Part shown: in pieces, positions 22,219 through 32,753 of the stretch
Layout: each line of letters begins with the position of its first letter
How positions within the stretch are numbered: the stretch's first letter is position 1
Source of the DNA: Bacillus sp. WMMC1349
GTDB lineage: Bacteria > Bacillota > Bacilli > Bacillales > Bacillaceae
Assembly (NCBI RefSeq): GCF_013155385.1
Contig: NZ_JABJUQ010000007.1
Coordinates: forward strand, 3,442,501 to 3,506,500
Length of the DNA: 64,000 nucleotides
Reading direction: 5' to 3'
Translations under genes and position numbers: made by a program
The notes under the pieces: generated by a model
The model's database searches: none
What the model was told of the DNA's origin: nothing
Seen by the model: only the letters and a program-made list of their open reading frames with translations

Positions 22219-22270
22219 TTTTCTACACACCTCTACACGTAATTTTCGTCAAAATAAAGCAGTAGTTTAT

Positions 22271-22300
22271 CTATTCTGTTTTGTTTTACTTTTTTCCTTT
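22271..22300 (-). promoter_or_regulatory. Sigma-H promoter of spo0F with nearby Spo0A-box-like site
   Basis: On the minus strand AAAGGAAAA (22292-22300) matches the sigma-H -35 RNAGGAWWW, and ACAGAAT (at about 22273-22279) matches the -10 RNNGAAT, with 12 bp between. About 17 bp further upstream (22317-22325) the minus strand reads TCTGTCGCA, 7 of 9 to the Spo0A box TTTGTCRAA. Sigma-H and Spo0A control of spo0F is known in B. subtilis. Confidence 0.7.
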
Positions 22301-22395
22301 AATTCAAGTATTTAAGTTTGCGACAGATTTAGAGGGTTTTTCCCAATTTTCTTCTTTAGTATATAATGATAGACAGGAAAAAAGGAGGAGTCGAC

Positions 22396-22926
22396 TTGCT
22401 TAAAATGTTCACCACACAGTTATTAGGAATTTTTAATCGAATTCAAGAAAAGGAAGCCTTGGCGATTGAAGATGGAGCCAGATTTCTAGCTCAAGCAGTG
22501 ATTAGTGATCACTCCATATATGTTTATGGAAAAAATGAATTAGAAGGCATTTTAAACGAAGCGTTGCACAGTTCTGAACCGTTTCCCTCAGTTAAACCGC
22601 TTCCCTCCCTTGAAGCAGATTGGCCTGTTTTTCAACCTGCTGATAAGGCGCTGATGTTTTGTGCCACACCAATGGAGCATGCCGATCGACAAACAGCTGA
22701 AAAACTGAATGAAAAAGGGGTTGGATTGATCATTGTCTCCCCTTCATCTAAAGAAGACACATCTATTGAATCATTTGCCGATGTCCATATTGACTTAAAC
22801 TTAACAAGGCGGCTTCTTCCCAATGAAGATGGTACACGATTCGGGTTTCCTTCACTCATGGTGAGCCTCTACATTTACCATGCCCTTTCCTTTACATTAA
22901 AGGAAATTCTTCAGGAATACCAATGA
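22396..22926 (+). CDS. ywjG: DUF2529 family protein YwjG
   Basis: Conserved Bacillus protein of unknown function (DUF2529), 176 aa, divergent from spo0F. The sequence looks like a SIS-type sugar-isomerase fold: MLKMFTTQLLGIFNRIQEKEA, then IYVYGKNELEG, and ALMFCATPMEHADRQTAEKL. The TTG at 22396-22398 is chosen because GGAGGAG lies six bases upstream and it gives MLKMF, the family start. The fold assignment is an inference. Confidence 0.88.
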   Translation: MLKMFTTQLLGIFNRIQEKEALAIEDGARFLAQAVISDHSIYVYGKNELEGILNEALHSSEPFPSVKPLPSLEADWPVFQPADKALMFCATPMEHADRQTAEKLNEKGVGLIIVSPSSKEDTSIESFADVHIDLNLTRRLLPNEDGTRFGFPSLMVSLYIYHALSFTLKEILQEYQ

Positions 22927-23023
22927 AAGAAACCGCCCAGCTTAAAATTAGTTGTTTCTTCTCATGCCATACGATGATAGTACTAGATTAGATTTTAAAA
23001 TATAACCTTCGTGGAGAAATGAC

Positions 23024-23057
23024 AAAAAACCTGTCAACTTGTGCTGACAGGTTTTTT
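23024..23057. terminator. Bidirectional terminator between ywjG and pyrG
   Basis: AAAAAACCTGTCA-ACTTGTGC-TGACAGGTTTTTT is a perfect 13-bp stem including the flanking A and T runs, between convergent genes. Confidence 0.9.
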
Positions 23058-23062
23058 CATGC

Positions 23063-24733
<1,671 letters not shown>

Positions 24734-24769
24734 TTAGTTGTTTTCTAAATGATTAAGATATGTTAGGGA

Positions 24770-24854
24770 CGGAAAAACAAGAAAGCTCCCTTTCAATTTC
24801 TTGAAAGGGAGCTGATAGTCCGTATCACTTGAATCTCTTCTTTTTGAAGAGCCC
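24770..24854 (-). promoter_or_regulatory. pyrG leader: CTP-sensing reiterative-transcription attenuator
   Basis: The minus-strand transcript would begin GGGCUC at 24854, the start required for the B. subtilis pyrG mechanism: when CTP is low, RNA polymerase stutters and adds extra Gs before C4. The poly-G end then pairs with the C/U-rich arm of the leader terminator. That terminator is present at 24784-24813 (AGCTCCCTTTCAA-GAAA-TTGAAAGGGAGCT), followed by TTCTTGTTTTT, and its 5' arm holds the needed CCCUUUC. The hairpin and start are seen; the mechanism follows from the known system. Confidence 0.85.
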
Positions 24855-24861
24855 AAAATAC

Positions 24862-24890
24862 ATACTACATAGTTCACTTATGAAAGTCAA
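24862..24890 (-). promoter_or_regulatory. Sigma-A promoter of pyrG
   Basis: TTGACT (24885-24890) and TAGTAT (24862-24867) are separated by exactly 17 bp on the minus strand, with the GGGC start seven bases downstream of the -10. Confidence 0.85.
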
Positions 24891-24913
24891 GATCCAATTT
24901 AAATCCTATCAGT

Positions 24914-25402
24914 TTATTCCTCTTCTTCTTCATCAAAATCTTCTTCATCATCCAAAATTTCGTCTTCAAGATCATCAATTTCATCATCATCCGTTTCATC
25001 GATATCATCGAATTCATCGGTATCAAGAGCAACTTCATCATCTAGAAGAATATCATCTTCATTATCAAAATCTTCTTCTTCTTCAACAACTTTTTTCGCT
25101 TTTTTCTTCTTCGCCTTTACAGTCGGCTGTGTTTCTTCGTCAAGCTGATCATATGGATACCAACTGCGCAATCCCCATGTCTGATCAGACAGCGCTAAAA
25201 AGCGACCGTCAATATTTAAATCTGTATAAAACTGGGCAATGCGATCCTCCAGCTCTTCTTTTCCAAGTCCGAGCAGAGAAACTGCTTTATCTGTAAGTTC
25301 TTGAAATGTAATTGATTTTTTTTCATCTAAGAAAATTTCATGTGCAATTTCAACTAAAGCCATTTCCTTCAGCTGTTCTTCTGAGTATTGTTTCAAGCTC
25401 AT
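24914..25402 (-). CDS. rpoE: RNA polymerase delta subunit
   Basis: Delta subunit of Gram-positive RNA polymerase, which lowers non-specific RNA binding and speeds recycling. It is 162 aa (173 in B. subtilis) from the ATG at 25400-25402 with GGGAG upstream. The folded N-terminal domain is residues 1-90 (SLKQYSEEQLKEMALVEIAH, WGLRSWYPYDQ). A short Lys-rich stretch follows (KAKKKKAKK), then a disordered C-terminus that is almost all Asp and Glu. The low-complexity tail is normal for the family. Confidence 0.96.
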   Translation of the reverse strand: MSLKQYSEEQLKEMALVEIAHEIFLDEKKSITFQELTDKAVSLLGLGKEELEDRIAQFYTDLNIDGRFLALSDQTWGLRSWYPYDQLDEETQPTVKAKKKKAKKVVEEEEDFDNEDDILLDDEVALDTDEFDDIDETDDDEIDDLEDEILDDEEDFDEEEEE

Positions 25403-25679
25403 GGCCAGACACTCCCTTTCTATCTTCATGTATGTATCTACTATCTTTGTCATAGAAAATAAGCATGTAATTCCCGTCTTTTACGACAAACCATACCTCT
25501 CATTATAAACAAAAGCAAACAGTTTATGCTACCTTTATTCCCGTTAATTCAATAATTTTTACTTAAAATACAATAACTAAAAGAAAGGCAGAAAACATTC
25601 GGTAAAAGATACAGAAAAGCAGACCGGCTTGGACCTGAAACGAACATAGCAAATAAGCTTGTCCCTCTCTGTTTACACC

Positions 25680-26822
25680 CTAGGATTTGATTAGCATTCT
25701 CGAAATCACCATACGCTGAATTTCTTGAGTACCTTCATAAATTTGGGTAATTTTCGCATCACGCATATAGCGTTCAACTGGATAATCTTTCGTATAGCCA
25801 TATCCGCCAAAGATCTGAACAGCTTCTGTTGTCACCTTCATGGCTGTATCACCAGCATACAGTTTTGACATCGCAGATGCTTTCCCATAAGGCAAGCCTT
25901 GAGATTCAAGCCATGCTGCCTGATAGGTTAAAAGCCTTGATGCTTCAATTTCTGTCGCCATATCAGCTAGTTTAAATGCGACTCCCTGCTGTTCAGCAAT
26001 CGGTTTACCAAATTGCTTTCGTTCCTTTGCATAAGCTTTGGCAGCCACAAATGCTCCTTGTGCAATCCCCACAGCTTGGGCAGCAATTCCATTTCTCCCG
26101 CCGTCAAGTGTCATCATGGCAATTTTGAAACCTTCTCCTTCTTCACCAAGCCTGTTTTTTACAGGGACACGGCAGTCCTCAAAGATAATTTCTGTCGTTG
26201 GTGATGAACGAATTCCAAGCTTTTTCTCTTTTTTACCGACTGAAAAACCGGGAAAGTCTTTCTCAATTATAAAAGCTGTTGACCCTTGATGTTTTTTCTC
26301 CTGATCGAGAGCAGCAAATACAATATAGTAATCAGCAATTCCTCCATTTGTAATAAAAATTTTTGTTCCATTTATGATATATTCATCACCAGTTTTAACT
26401 GCAGTTGTTTTCATTCCACCTGCATCAGAGCCTGAACCTGGTTCAGTTAAGCCATAAGCACCGATCTTTTCTCCACGTGCCATTGGCTTCAAGTATTTTT
26501 GCTTTTGCTCCTCACTTCCAAAAGTATAGATTGGCCAGCCTGCAAGTGATGTATGAGCAGACAGAGTGACACCTGTTGACGCACATACACTTGAGAGTTC
26601 TTCCACTGCAATGACGTATGCTAAATAATCGCTGCCGATCCCACCGTATTCTTCTGGCCACGGAATGCCCGTCAATCCTAATTCCGCCATTTTTTTAAAT
26701 ATCTCAATATCAAACCTTTCTTCTTCATCACGCTCAGCCGCTGTCGGTTCCACCTCATAGTTAGCGAAGTCGCGGACCATCTTTTGAATCATTTGATGCT
26801 CTTCAGACAGCTTAAACATCAT
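25680..26822 (-). CDS. acdA: Acyl-CoA dehydrogenase AcdA
   Basis: FAD enzyme for the first step of fatty-acid beta-oxidation, 380 aa (379 in B. subtilis AcdA). Motifs are the FAD/substrate region [25 protein letters not shown], and the C-terminal [15 protein letters not shown], which holds the catalytic base Glu. Adjacent Met codons make the exact start uncertain by one residue. It is last in the five-gene fadF operon, 14 bp after the second acyl-CoA dehydrogenase. Confidence 0.95.
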   Translation of the reverse strand: MMFKLSEEHQMIQKMVRDFANYEVEPTAAERDEEERFDIEIFKKMAELGLTGIPWPEEYGGIGSDYLAYVIAVEELSSVCASTGVTLSAHTSLAGWPIYTFGSEEQKQKYLKPMARGEKIGAYGLTEPGSGSDAGGMKTTAVKTGDEYIINGTKIFITNGGIADYYIVFAALDQEKKHQGSTAFIIEKDFPGFSVGKKEKKLGIRSSPTTEIIFEDCRVPVKNRLGEEGEGFKIAMMTLDGGRNGIAAQAVGIAQGAFVAAKAYAKERKQFGKPIAEQQGVAFKLADMATEIEASRLLTYQAAWLESQGLPYGKASAMSKLYAGDTAMKVTTEAVQIFGGYGYTKDYPVERYMRDAKITQIYEGTQEIQRMVISRMLIKS

Positions 26823-26836
26823 CGCATTCCCACCCC

Positions 26837-27955
26837 TTATATATGCTTATTAATGACAATCCGTTGAATTTCGTTTGTTCCTTCATAAATTTCACATATT
26901 TTCGCATCTCTGAAGTATCGTTCTACATGATAATCTTTTGTTAACCCCTGATAACCAAATAGTTGAATAGCCTCAGTTGTCACATACATCGCTGTCTCTG
27001 AGGCAAACAATTTAGCCATTGATGCCGCTTTTCCAGTTTTTCTACCTTGTTCTTTTAGTGAAGCAGCTTGATAGACGAGAAGCTTGGCCGCTTCTGTCCG
27101 CGTCGCCATATCAGCCAATTTAAAAGCTAGCCCCTGCTGTTGATTGAGGAGCTCTCCCTTCCGATACGCCACCTTGACATGTTCTGTCGCATCACTAAGC
27201 GCACTTTCAGCAATACCAAGCGCCTGTGCAGCGATTCCGATTCTGCCTGTATCTAGATGAGACATGGCAATTTTAAATCCCTCGCCTTCCTCACCAAGCA
27301 ACTGGTGGGAGGAAATGACAGCGTTATCAAAATGCAGTGTCATTGTTTGTGAACCGTGAAGTCCCATTTTCGCGATATCTTTGCCAATGTGAAAACCCTT
27401 TGTGCCTTTCTCAATAATAAAAGCTGAAATCCCCTTTGTCCCCAGCCTTGCAAAGACGAGGTAAACATCTGCCGCTTCTCCGTTCGTAATAAAAATCTTT
27501 GTTCCGTTTAAAACGTACGTACATCCGTGTTTTTCTGCTTTTGTTTTAATGCTCCCTGAATCAGAACCGGCGCTTGGCTCTGTTAAACAAAAGGCTCCTA
27601 TATATTGTCCAGCAGCAAGTTTTTTGACATAATCATTTTTTTGCTGTTCATTCCCATACAAAAGGATAGGAATTGTAACAAGTGATGTGTGCACAGATAA
27701 AATAGCCCCAACAACAGCACTGACTTTTGATAACTCATGAATGGTGATGATATACGAAACAAAGTCAGTACCAGCCCCTTTATACCTCATAGGAATGGGC
27801 AGACCCATCCAACCGTAACTTGCCATTTTTGTTAAAATAGCAGACGGAAAATGCCCCTTTTCCATTTCAGGGACAAACGGAGCCACTTCGCGTTCAGCAA
27901 ATTGCCTCACTTGATCTCGCATCCCGGCTTGTGCTTCTGTCAATTGAAGGTTCAC
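26837..27955 (-). CDS. Second acyl-CoA dehydrogenase (MmgC-like)
   Basis: Paralogue of AcdA, 372 aa, with the same architecture: [30 protein letters not shown], and catalytic [18 protein letters not shown] at the end. Identity with the neighbour is moderate, so the two probably prefer different chain lengths (inference). It is 16 bp downstream of the hydroxyacyl-CoA dehydrogenase gene. Several starting residues ([20 protein letters not shown]) are typical of the family. Confidence 0.92.
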   Translation of the reverse strand: MNLQLTEAQAGMRDQVRQFAEREVAPFVPEMEKGHFPSAILTKMASYGWMGLPIPMRYKGAGTDFVSYIITIHELSKVSAVVGAILSVHTSLVTIPILLYGNEQQKNDYVKKLAAGQYIGAFCLTEPSAGSDSGSIKTKAEKHGCTYVLNGTKIFITNGEAADVYLVFARLGTKGISAFIIEKGTKGFHIGKDIAKMGLHGSQTMTLHFDNAVISSHQLLGEEGEGFKIAMSHLDTGRIGIAAQALGIAESALSDATEHVKVAYRKGELLNQQQGLAFKLADMATRTEAAKLLVYQAASLKEQGRKTGKAASMAKLFASETAMYVTTEAIQLFGYQGLTKDYHVERYFRDAKICEIYEGTNEIQRIVINKHI

Positions 27956-27971
27956 TTTTTGCCCCTCCTCT

Positions 27972-28829
27972 TCAATTGTTGCCGTACATATAAAAACCTC
28001 TACCCGATTTCTTCCCTAAACGTCCAGCGTTGACATATTGTTTCAGTAGTGGACATGGTCTGTATTTATCATCACCAAACCCTTGATGAAGTGTTTCCAT
28101 AATAGAAAGACATGTATCAAGTCCAATGAGATCAGCTAGAGCAAGCGGTCCCATTGGGTGGTTCATTCCCAGTTTCATAATACTGTCAATACTTTCTTTG
28201 TCTGCAACACCCTCGTAAAGCGCAAACACTGCTTCATTAATCATTGGCATTAAAATTCGATTGGAAATAAAACCAGGAAAATCATGGACTTCAATTGGCA
28301 CTTTGTTAAGCTTTTTAGCCACAGCAACAACTGTTTGATACGTTTCCTCACTTGTCTCAAGCCCTTTGATCACTTCAATCAGCTGCATAACAGGTACTGG
28401 GTTCATAAAATGCATACCGATGACATGTTCTGGTTTGTTTGTCACTGATGCAAGCTCTGTAATTGATAAAGATGACGTATTTGATGCCAGAATTGCAAAA
28501 TCTCCAGTTGCATCATCCAAACGCTTAAAAATCTCTTTTTTCACATCCATATTTTCAATAGCAGCCTCAACAATGAGGAAGGCCTCGTGAGCATCTTCCA
28601 AATCAGGTGCTGGGGAGAGCCGCTGATAGATTTCTTTGACATCTTGTTGTGACATTTTCCCTTTTTCCGCCTGCCTCATCAACTGATCTGAAATTCGCTT
28701 CATTCCTTTTTGAATTTGTTCAGCTGACACATCGTTCAAATAGACATTGTAGCCTGCCTGAGCACAAACTTGGGCTATTCCCGCACCCATTTGTCCTGTA
28801 CCAATGACCATGATCGTGTCGTTTCTCAA
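27972..28829 (-). CDS. hbd: 3-hydroxybutyryl-CoA dehydrogenase (MmgB/Hbd-like)
   Basis: Oxidises 3-hydroxyacyl-CoA with NAD+. It is 285 aa: an N-terminal Rossmann domain with IGTGQMGAGIAQV, the catalytic His region IGMHFMNPVPVMQLIEVI, and a C-terminal helical domain with NRILMPMINEA and MNHPMGPLALADLIGLD. The TTG at 28827-28829 has AAGGGGGG six bases upstream and is preferred; the frame would otherwise open inside the thiolase stop. Confidence 0.93.
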   Translation of the reverse strand: MRNDTIMVIGTGQMGAGIAQVCAQAGYNVYLNDVSAEQIQKGMKRISDQLMRQAEKGKMSQQDVKEIYQRLSPAPDLEDAHEAFLIVEAAIENMDVKKEIFKRLDDATGDFAILASNTSSLSITELASVTNKPEHVIGMHFMNPVPVMQLIEVIKGLETSEETYQTVVAVAKKLNKVPIEVHDFPGFISNRILMPMINEAVFALYEGVADKESIDSIMKLGMNHPMGPLALADLIGLDTCLSIMETLHQGFGDDKYRPCPLLKQYVNAGRLGKKSGRGFYMYGNN

Positions 28830-28842
28830 TTTCTTCCCCCCC

Positions 28843-30021
28843 TTAAACATGAATCATAACAGCATCGCCTTGACCGCCGCCGCTGCAAATTGCGGCTATG
28901 CCCGTACCGCCACCACGTCGTTTCAACTCATACATCAGCGTGAGAATGATCCGTGCACCGCTCGCACCAATCGGATGGCCAAGTGCAATTGCACCACCAT
29001 TTACATTGACCTTATCCATATCAATTCCAGCAATTTTCCCACTTGCCAAAGCAACTGCCGCGAATGCTTCATTGATTTCAAACAGACTGATATCAGCTTG
29101 ATCAGCACCCGTTTTCTTCAGCAACTCATCAATGACCAGCCCAGGTGTTTTTGGAAAGTCTTTGGCCTCAACAGCAAGTGAAGTATGGGCCATAATCGTT
29201 GCCAGCGGTTTTAAGTTCAGGGCTTCTGCCTTTGCCTCACTTGCAATAATGAGCGAACATGCTCCATCATTTACTCCAGGCGCATTGCCAGCTGTAATCG
29301 TACCGTTTTCGTCAAAAACAGGTGAAAGCATTGCTAGCCTTTCGATTGATGTGTTTCGGCGCGGACCTTCATCACGGTCCACAGTCAATTTCTCACCTTT
29401 TTTTTGTGGGATATTGACAGGGACAATTTCTTCTTGAAACAATCCTGAATCCGTTGCCTCAACAGCTCGCCGATGGCTTGCTAATGCCCAGCGGTCTTGC
29501 TCTTCTCTCGTAATCTTTAATTCTTTCGCAACAGCATTGCCATAAGACCCCATGTGTACACCTGTAAAAGAACATGTCAAACCATCCATCAGCATCATAT
29601 CCTGAACAGTTCCATCTCCCATCCTATAGCCCCATCTTGCTTTTTTCAGCAAGTAAGGTGCATGAGACATCGACTCCATTCCACCAGTAACGATCACTTC
29701 TGCATCACCAGCACGAATGATCTGGTCAGCCATTGTCAGACTTCTCATCCCAGAAGCACAAACTTTATTCATGGTTTCCGTTTTGACAGACCAAGGGAGA
29801 TCTGCATATCTCGCTGCTTGTCTTGAAGGCAATTGTCCCTGCCCTCCTTGCAAAACTGAACCCATGATCACTTCATCTACGTCTTCTCCTCTTACTCCAG
29901 AACGTTTTAATGCGGCTTGAATGGCAATACCCCCAAGCTCAGCAGCTGATTTCGTCTGAAGCGCTCCCCCTAATTTTCCAAAAGGTGTACGTGCACCTCC
30001 AACAATTACTGATTTGACCAT
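28843..30021 (-). CDS. Acetyl-CoA acyltransferase (thiolase, MmgA-like)
   Basis: Thiolase of 392 aa that cleaves 3-ketoacyl-CoA or condenses acetyl-CoA. The acyl-accepting Cys is in MNKVCASGMRSL, the conserved His in NVNGGAIALGHPIGASGAR, and the second Cys in AAICSGGGQGDAVMI. ATG at 30019-30021 has GGGGAG five bases upstream. Second gene of the fadF operon. Whether it serves degradation or acetoacetyl-CoA synthesis cannot be told from sequence; the operon favours beta-oxidation. Confidence 0.94.
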   Translation of the reverse strand: MVKSVIVGGARTPFGKLGGALQTKSAAELGGIAIQAALKRSGVRGEDVDEVIMGSVLQGGQGQLPSRQAARYADLPWSVKTETMNKVCASGMRSLTMADQIIRAGDAEVIVTGGMESMSHAPYLLKKARWGYRMGDGTVQDMMLMDGLTCSFTGVHMGSYGNAVAKELKITREEQDRWALASHRRAVEATDSGLFQEEIVPVNIPQKKGEKLTVDRDEGPRRNTSIERLAMLSPVFDENGTITAGNAPGVNDGACSLIIASEAKAEALNLKPLATIMAHTSLAVEAKDFPKTPGLVIDELLKKTGADQADISLFEINEAFAAVALASGKIAGIDMDKVNVNGGAIALGHPIGASGARIILTLMYELKRRGGGTGIAAICSGGGQGDAVMIHV

Positions 30022-30104
30022 GATTTCTCCCCTCATCCTTCTTTATATGCTTATGATAAAAGAAGGCGGAGATTCTACTCACACCTTCTTTTTCATCTCT
30101 AAAT

Positions 30105-32225
30105 CTAGGATGCCTCCTCCTCTTGATCTTCTTTGCCAAATACTGCCCGTTCTAACAGTTCAGCAACATCGTTTGTGGAAACTTGTTCCTCAAGTTCTTT
30201 TGCCTTTGTTCCATCTCCAAGCATTGTGAGACAATACGGACAACCGGAACTAATCACCGACGGATTGGTCATCAGTGCCTGCTCTGTTCGCGCTACATTA
30301 ATTCTTGTTCCTGTCTCTTCCTCCATCCACATCAAGCCACCGCCTGCTCCACAGCACATTCCGGTTTCCCGGCTGCGCTCCATTTCCACTAAGCGGATAC
30401 CCGGGATTGAACGAAGGATGTCACGAGGAGGATCATAGACTTCGTTATAACGTCCTAAATAGCAGGAATCATGAAAAGTCACCGTTTCCTCAACCGGATA
30501 CTTCGGTTTAAGCTTGCCGTCTCGAACAAGTGAGGCGAGTAATTCGGTATGATGATAAACTTCTGCTTCAAGACCAAAATCAGGATATTCATTTTTGAAA
30601 ATATTATATGCATGAGGATCGATCGTTACAATTTTTTTAATATCATGTTTTGCAAATTCTTCAATATTTTTCGCAGCTAGCTCTTGAAACAAGAATTCAT
30701 TACCAAGCCGTCTTGGTGTATCACCTGAATTTTTCTCTTTGTTTCCAAGAATGGCAAATGAGACACCCGCATGCTGAAGAAGGTGTGCGAAAGCAATCGC
30801 AATTTTTTGACTGCGTCTGTCATAAGATCCCATCGATCCAACCCAAAATAAATATTCAAACTCTTTTCCTTGTTTCTTCATTTCCTTAACAGTCGGTACT
30901 TCAACGTCTTCACGCATGTCCCGCCAGTTTTCTCGTTCTTTTCTGTTTAATCCCCATGGGTTCCCCTGTCTCTCAATGCTTGTCATCGCACGCTGTGCGT
31001 CAGCATCCATTTTTCCTTCTGTTAGGACAAGATAGCGACGAAGATCAATAATCTTATCAACATGCTCATTCATAACTGGACACTGATCCTCACAATTCCG
31101 GCAAGTCGTACAAGCCCAGATCTCCTCTTCTGTGATGACATCTCCAATTAAGCTTGGATTATAAAGCTCTGTGGCTGCAGCTTCTTTTGATCCTTCTCCA
31201 CCTGCTGCCATTGCTAGCTGATTAGCTTTTGTATGTTGAAAAAATGCGGCCGGTACCCAAGGTGTCTTTGATGTCACAGCTGCTCCTTTTTCTGTCAGGT
31301 GGTCTCTAAGCCGCAAGATAAGATCCATTGGTGACAGCATTTTACCTGTACCTGTTGCAGGACACATATTTGTACAGCGACCACATTCCACACAAGCGTA
31401 AAGATCGATAAGCTGTGATTGTCTGAACTCTTCAATCCGGCCAACACCAAACGTTTCTTTTGATTCATCTTCAAAATCAATTTTTTCAAGCTTTCCCGGG
31501 CTTGTTAGCCTGCTCAAAAAGACATTTGCAGGACCAGCAATCAAATGAGCGTGCTTTGATTGCGGAACATATACTAAAAACGTTAACAAAATCAAGAGAT
31601 GGGCCCACCATGCCAGATAGAACACAACTGTCGCGGCAGTTTCACCCAGAAATCCCAAAACAAATGCAACTGCTGATGCCATTGGTTCATGCCAAGAAAG
31701 CGAGTGATCGTGCCAAACGATATTCATCCCATTCCCAAGCAAAACCGTAAACATCAACCCACCGATCAACAGGAGCACAAGGCCTGATTTAAAATTTCGT
31801 TTCAGTCTAACAAGCTTTTCAATATAACGCCGATGAAACGCCCAAGCAACTGCAATCAAAATCAGCAGTGTAACAATTTCCTGAAAGAATGTAAATGCAG
31901 GATAAACGCCACCAAGCGGCAGTCCTTTATCTGGCAAAAGTCCTTTTATAATAAAATCCAGTGCCCCAAACTGGACAAGAATAAAACCATAAAAAAACAT
32001 GACATGAATAGTCCCGCTTTTTTTATCTTTGAGCAATTTCTTTTGACCGAAGACATTTTGCCAAATCCTTTGAAGCCGTTCCTTGATCCGTTGATCAAAA
32101 ACCTCTTTTTGTCCGAGTCTAATGTAACTCAACCTCGTCCTGATCAAGTAAATAAACAGATAAACGGCGTAAAAGGTTACTCCCAAAAATGCAATGAAAT
32201 TTAACCATAATAAGTTACTCAACAA
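30105..32225 (-). CDS. fadF: Membrane Fe-S oxidoreductase FadF (YwjF)
   Basis: Probable electron acceptor for acyl-CoA dehydrogenases (through ETF) that feeds electrons to quinone. It is 706 aa. The N-terminal half is a nitrate-reductase-gamma-like membrane domain with five or six helices up to about residue 220. Then two [4Fe-4S] motifs follow (Cys278/281/284/288 and Cys372/375/378/382), and two CCG-type domains in the C-terminus (FHDSCYLGRYN, TGMCCGAGGGLMW). First gene of the operon, behind a FadR-like operator. Confidence 0.93.
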   Translation of the reverse strand: MLSNLLWLNFIAFLGVTFYAVYLFIYLIRTRLSYIRLGQKEVFDQRIKERLQRIWQNVFGQKKLLKDKKSGTIHVMFFYGFILVQFGALDFIIKGLLPDKGLPLGGVYPAFTFFQEIVTLLILIAVAWAFHRRYIEKLVRLKRNFKSGLVLLLIGGLMFTVLLGNGMNIVWHDHSLSWHEPMASAVAFVLGFLGETAATVVFYLAWWAHLLILLTFLVYVPQSKHAHLIAGPANVFLSRLTSPGKLEKIDFEDESKETFGVGRIEEFRQSQLIDLYACVECGRCTNMCPATGTGKMLSPMDLILRLRDHLTEKGAAVTSKTPWVPAAFFQHTKANQLAMAAGGEGSKEAAATELYNPSLIGDVITEEEIWACTTCRNCEDQCPVMNEHVDKIIDLRRYLVLTEGKMDADAQRAMTSIERQGNPWGLNRKERENWRDMREDVEVPTVKEMKKQGKEFEYLFWVGSMGSYDRRSQKIAIAFAHLLQHAGVSFAILGNKEKNSGDTPRRLGNEFLFQELAAKNIEEFAKHDIKKIVTIDPHAYNIFKNEYPDFGLEAEVYHHTELLASLVRDGKLKPKYPVEETVTFHDSCYLGRYNEVYDPPRDILRSIPGIRLVEMERSRETGMCCGAGGGLMWMEEETGTRINVARTEQALMTNPSVISSGCPYCLTMLGDGTKAKELEEQVSTNDVAELLERAVFGKEDQEEEAS

Positions 32226-32294
32226 TAGCTCCCCCTTTCAGTTCTCCCAATCCAACTTCCCGAGAATCCCCTTTACTATCTTTATCTTAAATAA

Positions 32295-32312
32295 TGAATG
32301 AGTGTTCAGTCA
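32295..32312. promoter_or_regulatory. FadR-like operator upstream of fadF
   Basis: TGAATGAGTGTTCAGTCA is an imperfect palindrome that differs at three defined positions from the Bacillus FadR consensus TGAATGAMTANTCATTCA. It lies 70 bp upstream of fadF. In B. subtilis the fadF-acdA transcription unit is in the FadR regulon, released by long-chain acyl-CoA. Confidence 0.7.
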
Positions 32313-32405
32313 ATATATTTTCTGATTCTAAGCGGCTTTTTAAAAAGATGTTCGTGCAAATCATGTCACGGTGTGGAGATCGAAATACTTAAAAGTTTAC
32401 AAAAC

Positions 32406-32423
32406 TATAAAACTAGTTTTATA
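32406..32423. promoter_or_regulatory. Palindromic operator of the arsR-type operon
   Basis: TATAAAACTAGTTTTATA is a perfect 18-bp palindrome located 24 bp before the ArsR-family start. Size and AT-rich symmetry fit an ArsR/SmtB dimer site for self-regulation; the assignment is inferred from position. Confidence 0.6.
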
Positions 32424-32447
32424 ATAATCAAAAAGGAGGTGACAGCT

Positions 32448-32753
32448 GTGAATTGGTCCCTAAAATCAGATGAAGTATTAGATCAAATGGTTGCAGAACA
32501 AAAGTTTGATGAAAAGACTTTATTAAAAAAGGCAGACGTATATAAAGCGTTAGCAGATCCAACCCGTTTAAAAGTCCTTAAACTGCTAGAAATCGAGCCG
32601 ATGTGTCTTTGCGAACTTGTCAGTGCTCTCAATGTACCAAATTCTACGATGACACATCATATTCGGCTGTTAGAAAGGGGCGAATTGATCTACTCTGAAA
32701 AAGTAGGTCGAAATACGGTATTTTCACTTCAAGAGGCGGTAAAACATGTTTGA
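32448..32753 (+). CDS. ArsR/SmtB-family transcriptional regulator
   Basis: Winged-helix repressor, 101 aa, from the GTG at 32448-32450 with AAGGAGG about eight bases upstream; the longer frame runs through the operator region. Core sequence: ALADPTRLKVLKLLE, then MCLCELVSALNVPNSTMTHHIRLLERGELI and the wing EKVGRNTVFSL. The Cys-Leu-Cys in helix 3 matches the metal(loid)-sensing ELCVCDL box of ArsR and CadC. It overlaps the permease start by 8 bp. Confidence 0.9.
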   Translation: MNWSLKSDEVLDQMVAEQKFDEKTLLKKADVYKALADPTRLKVLKLLEIEPMCLCELVSALNVPNSTMTHHIRLLERGELIYSEKVGRNTVFSLQEAVKHV

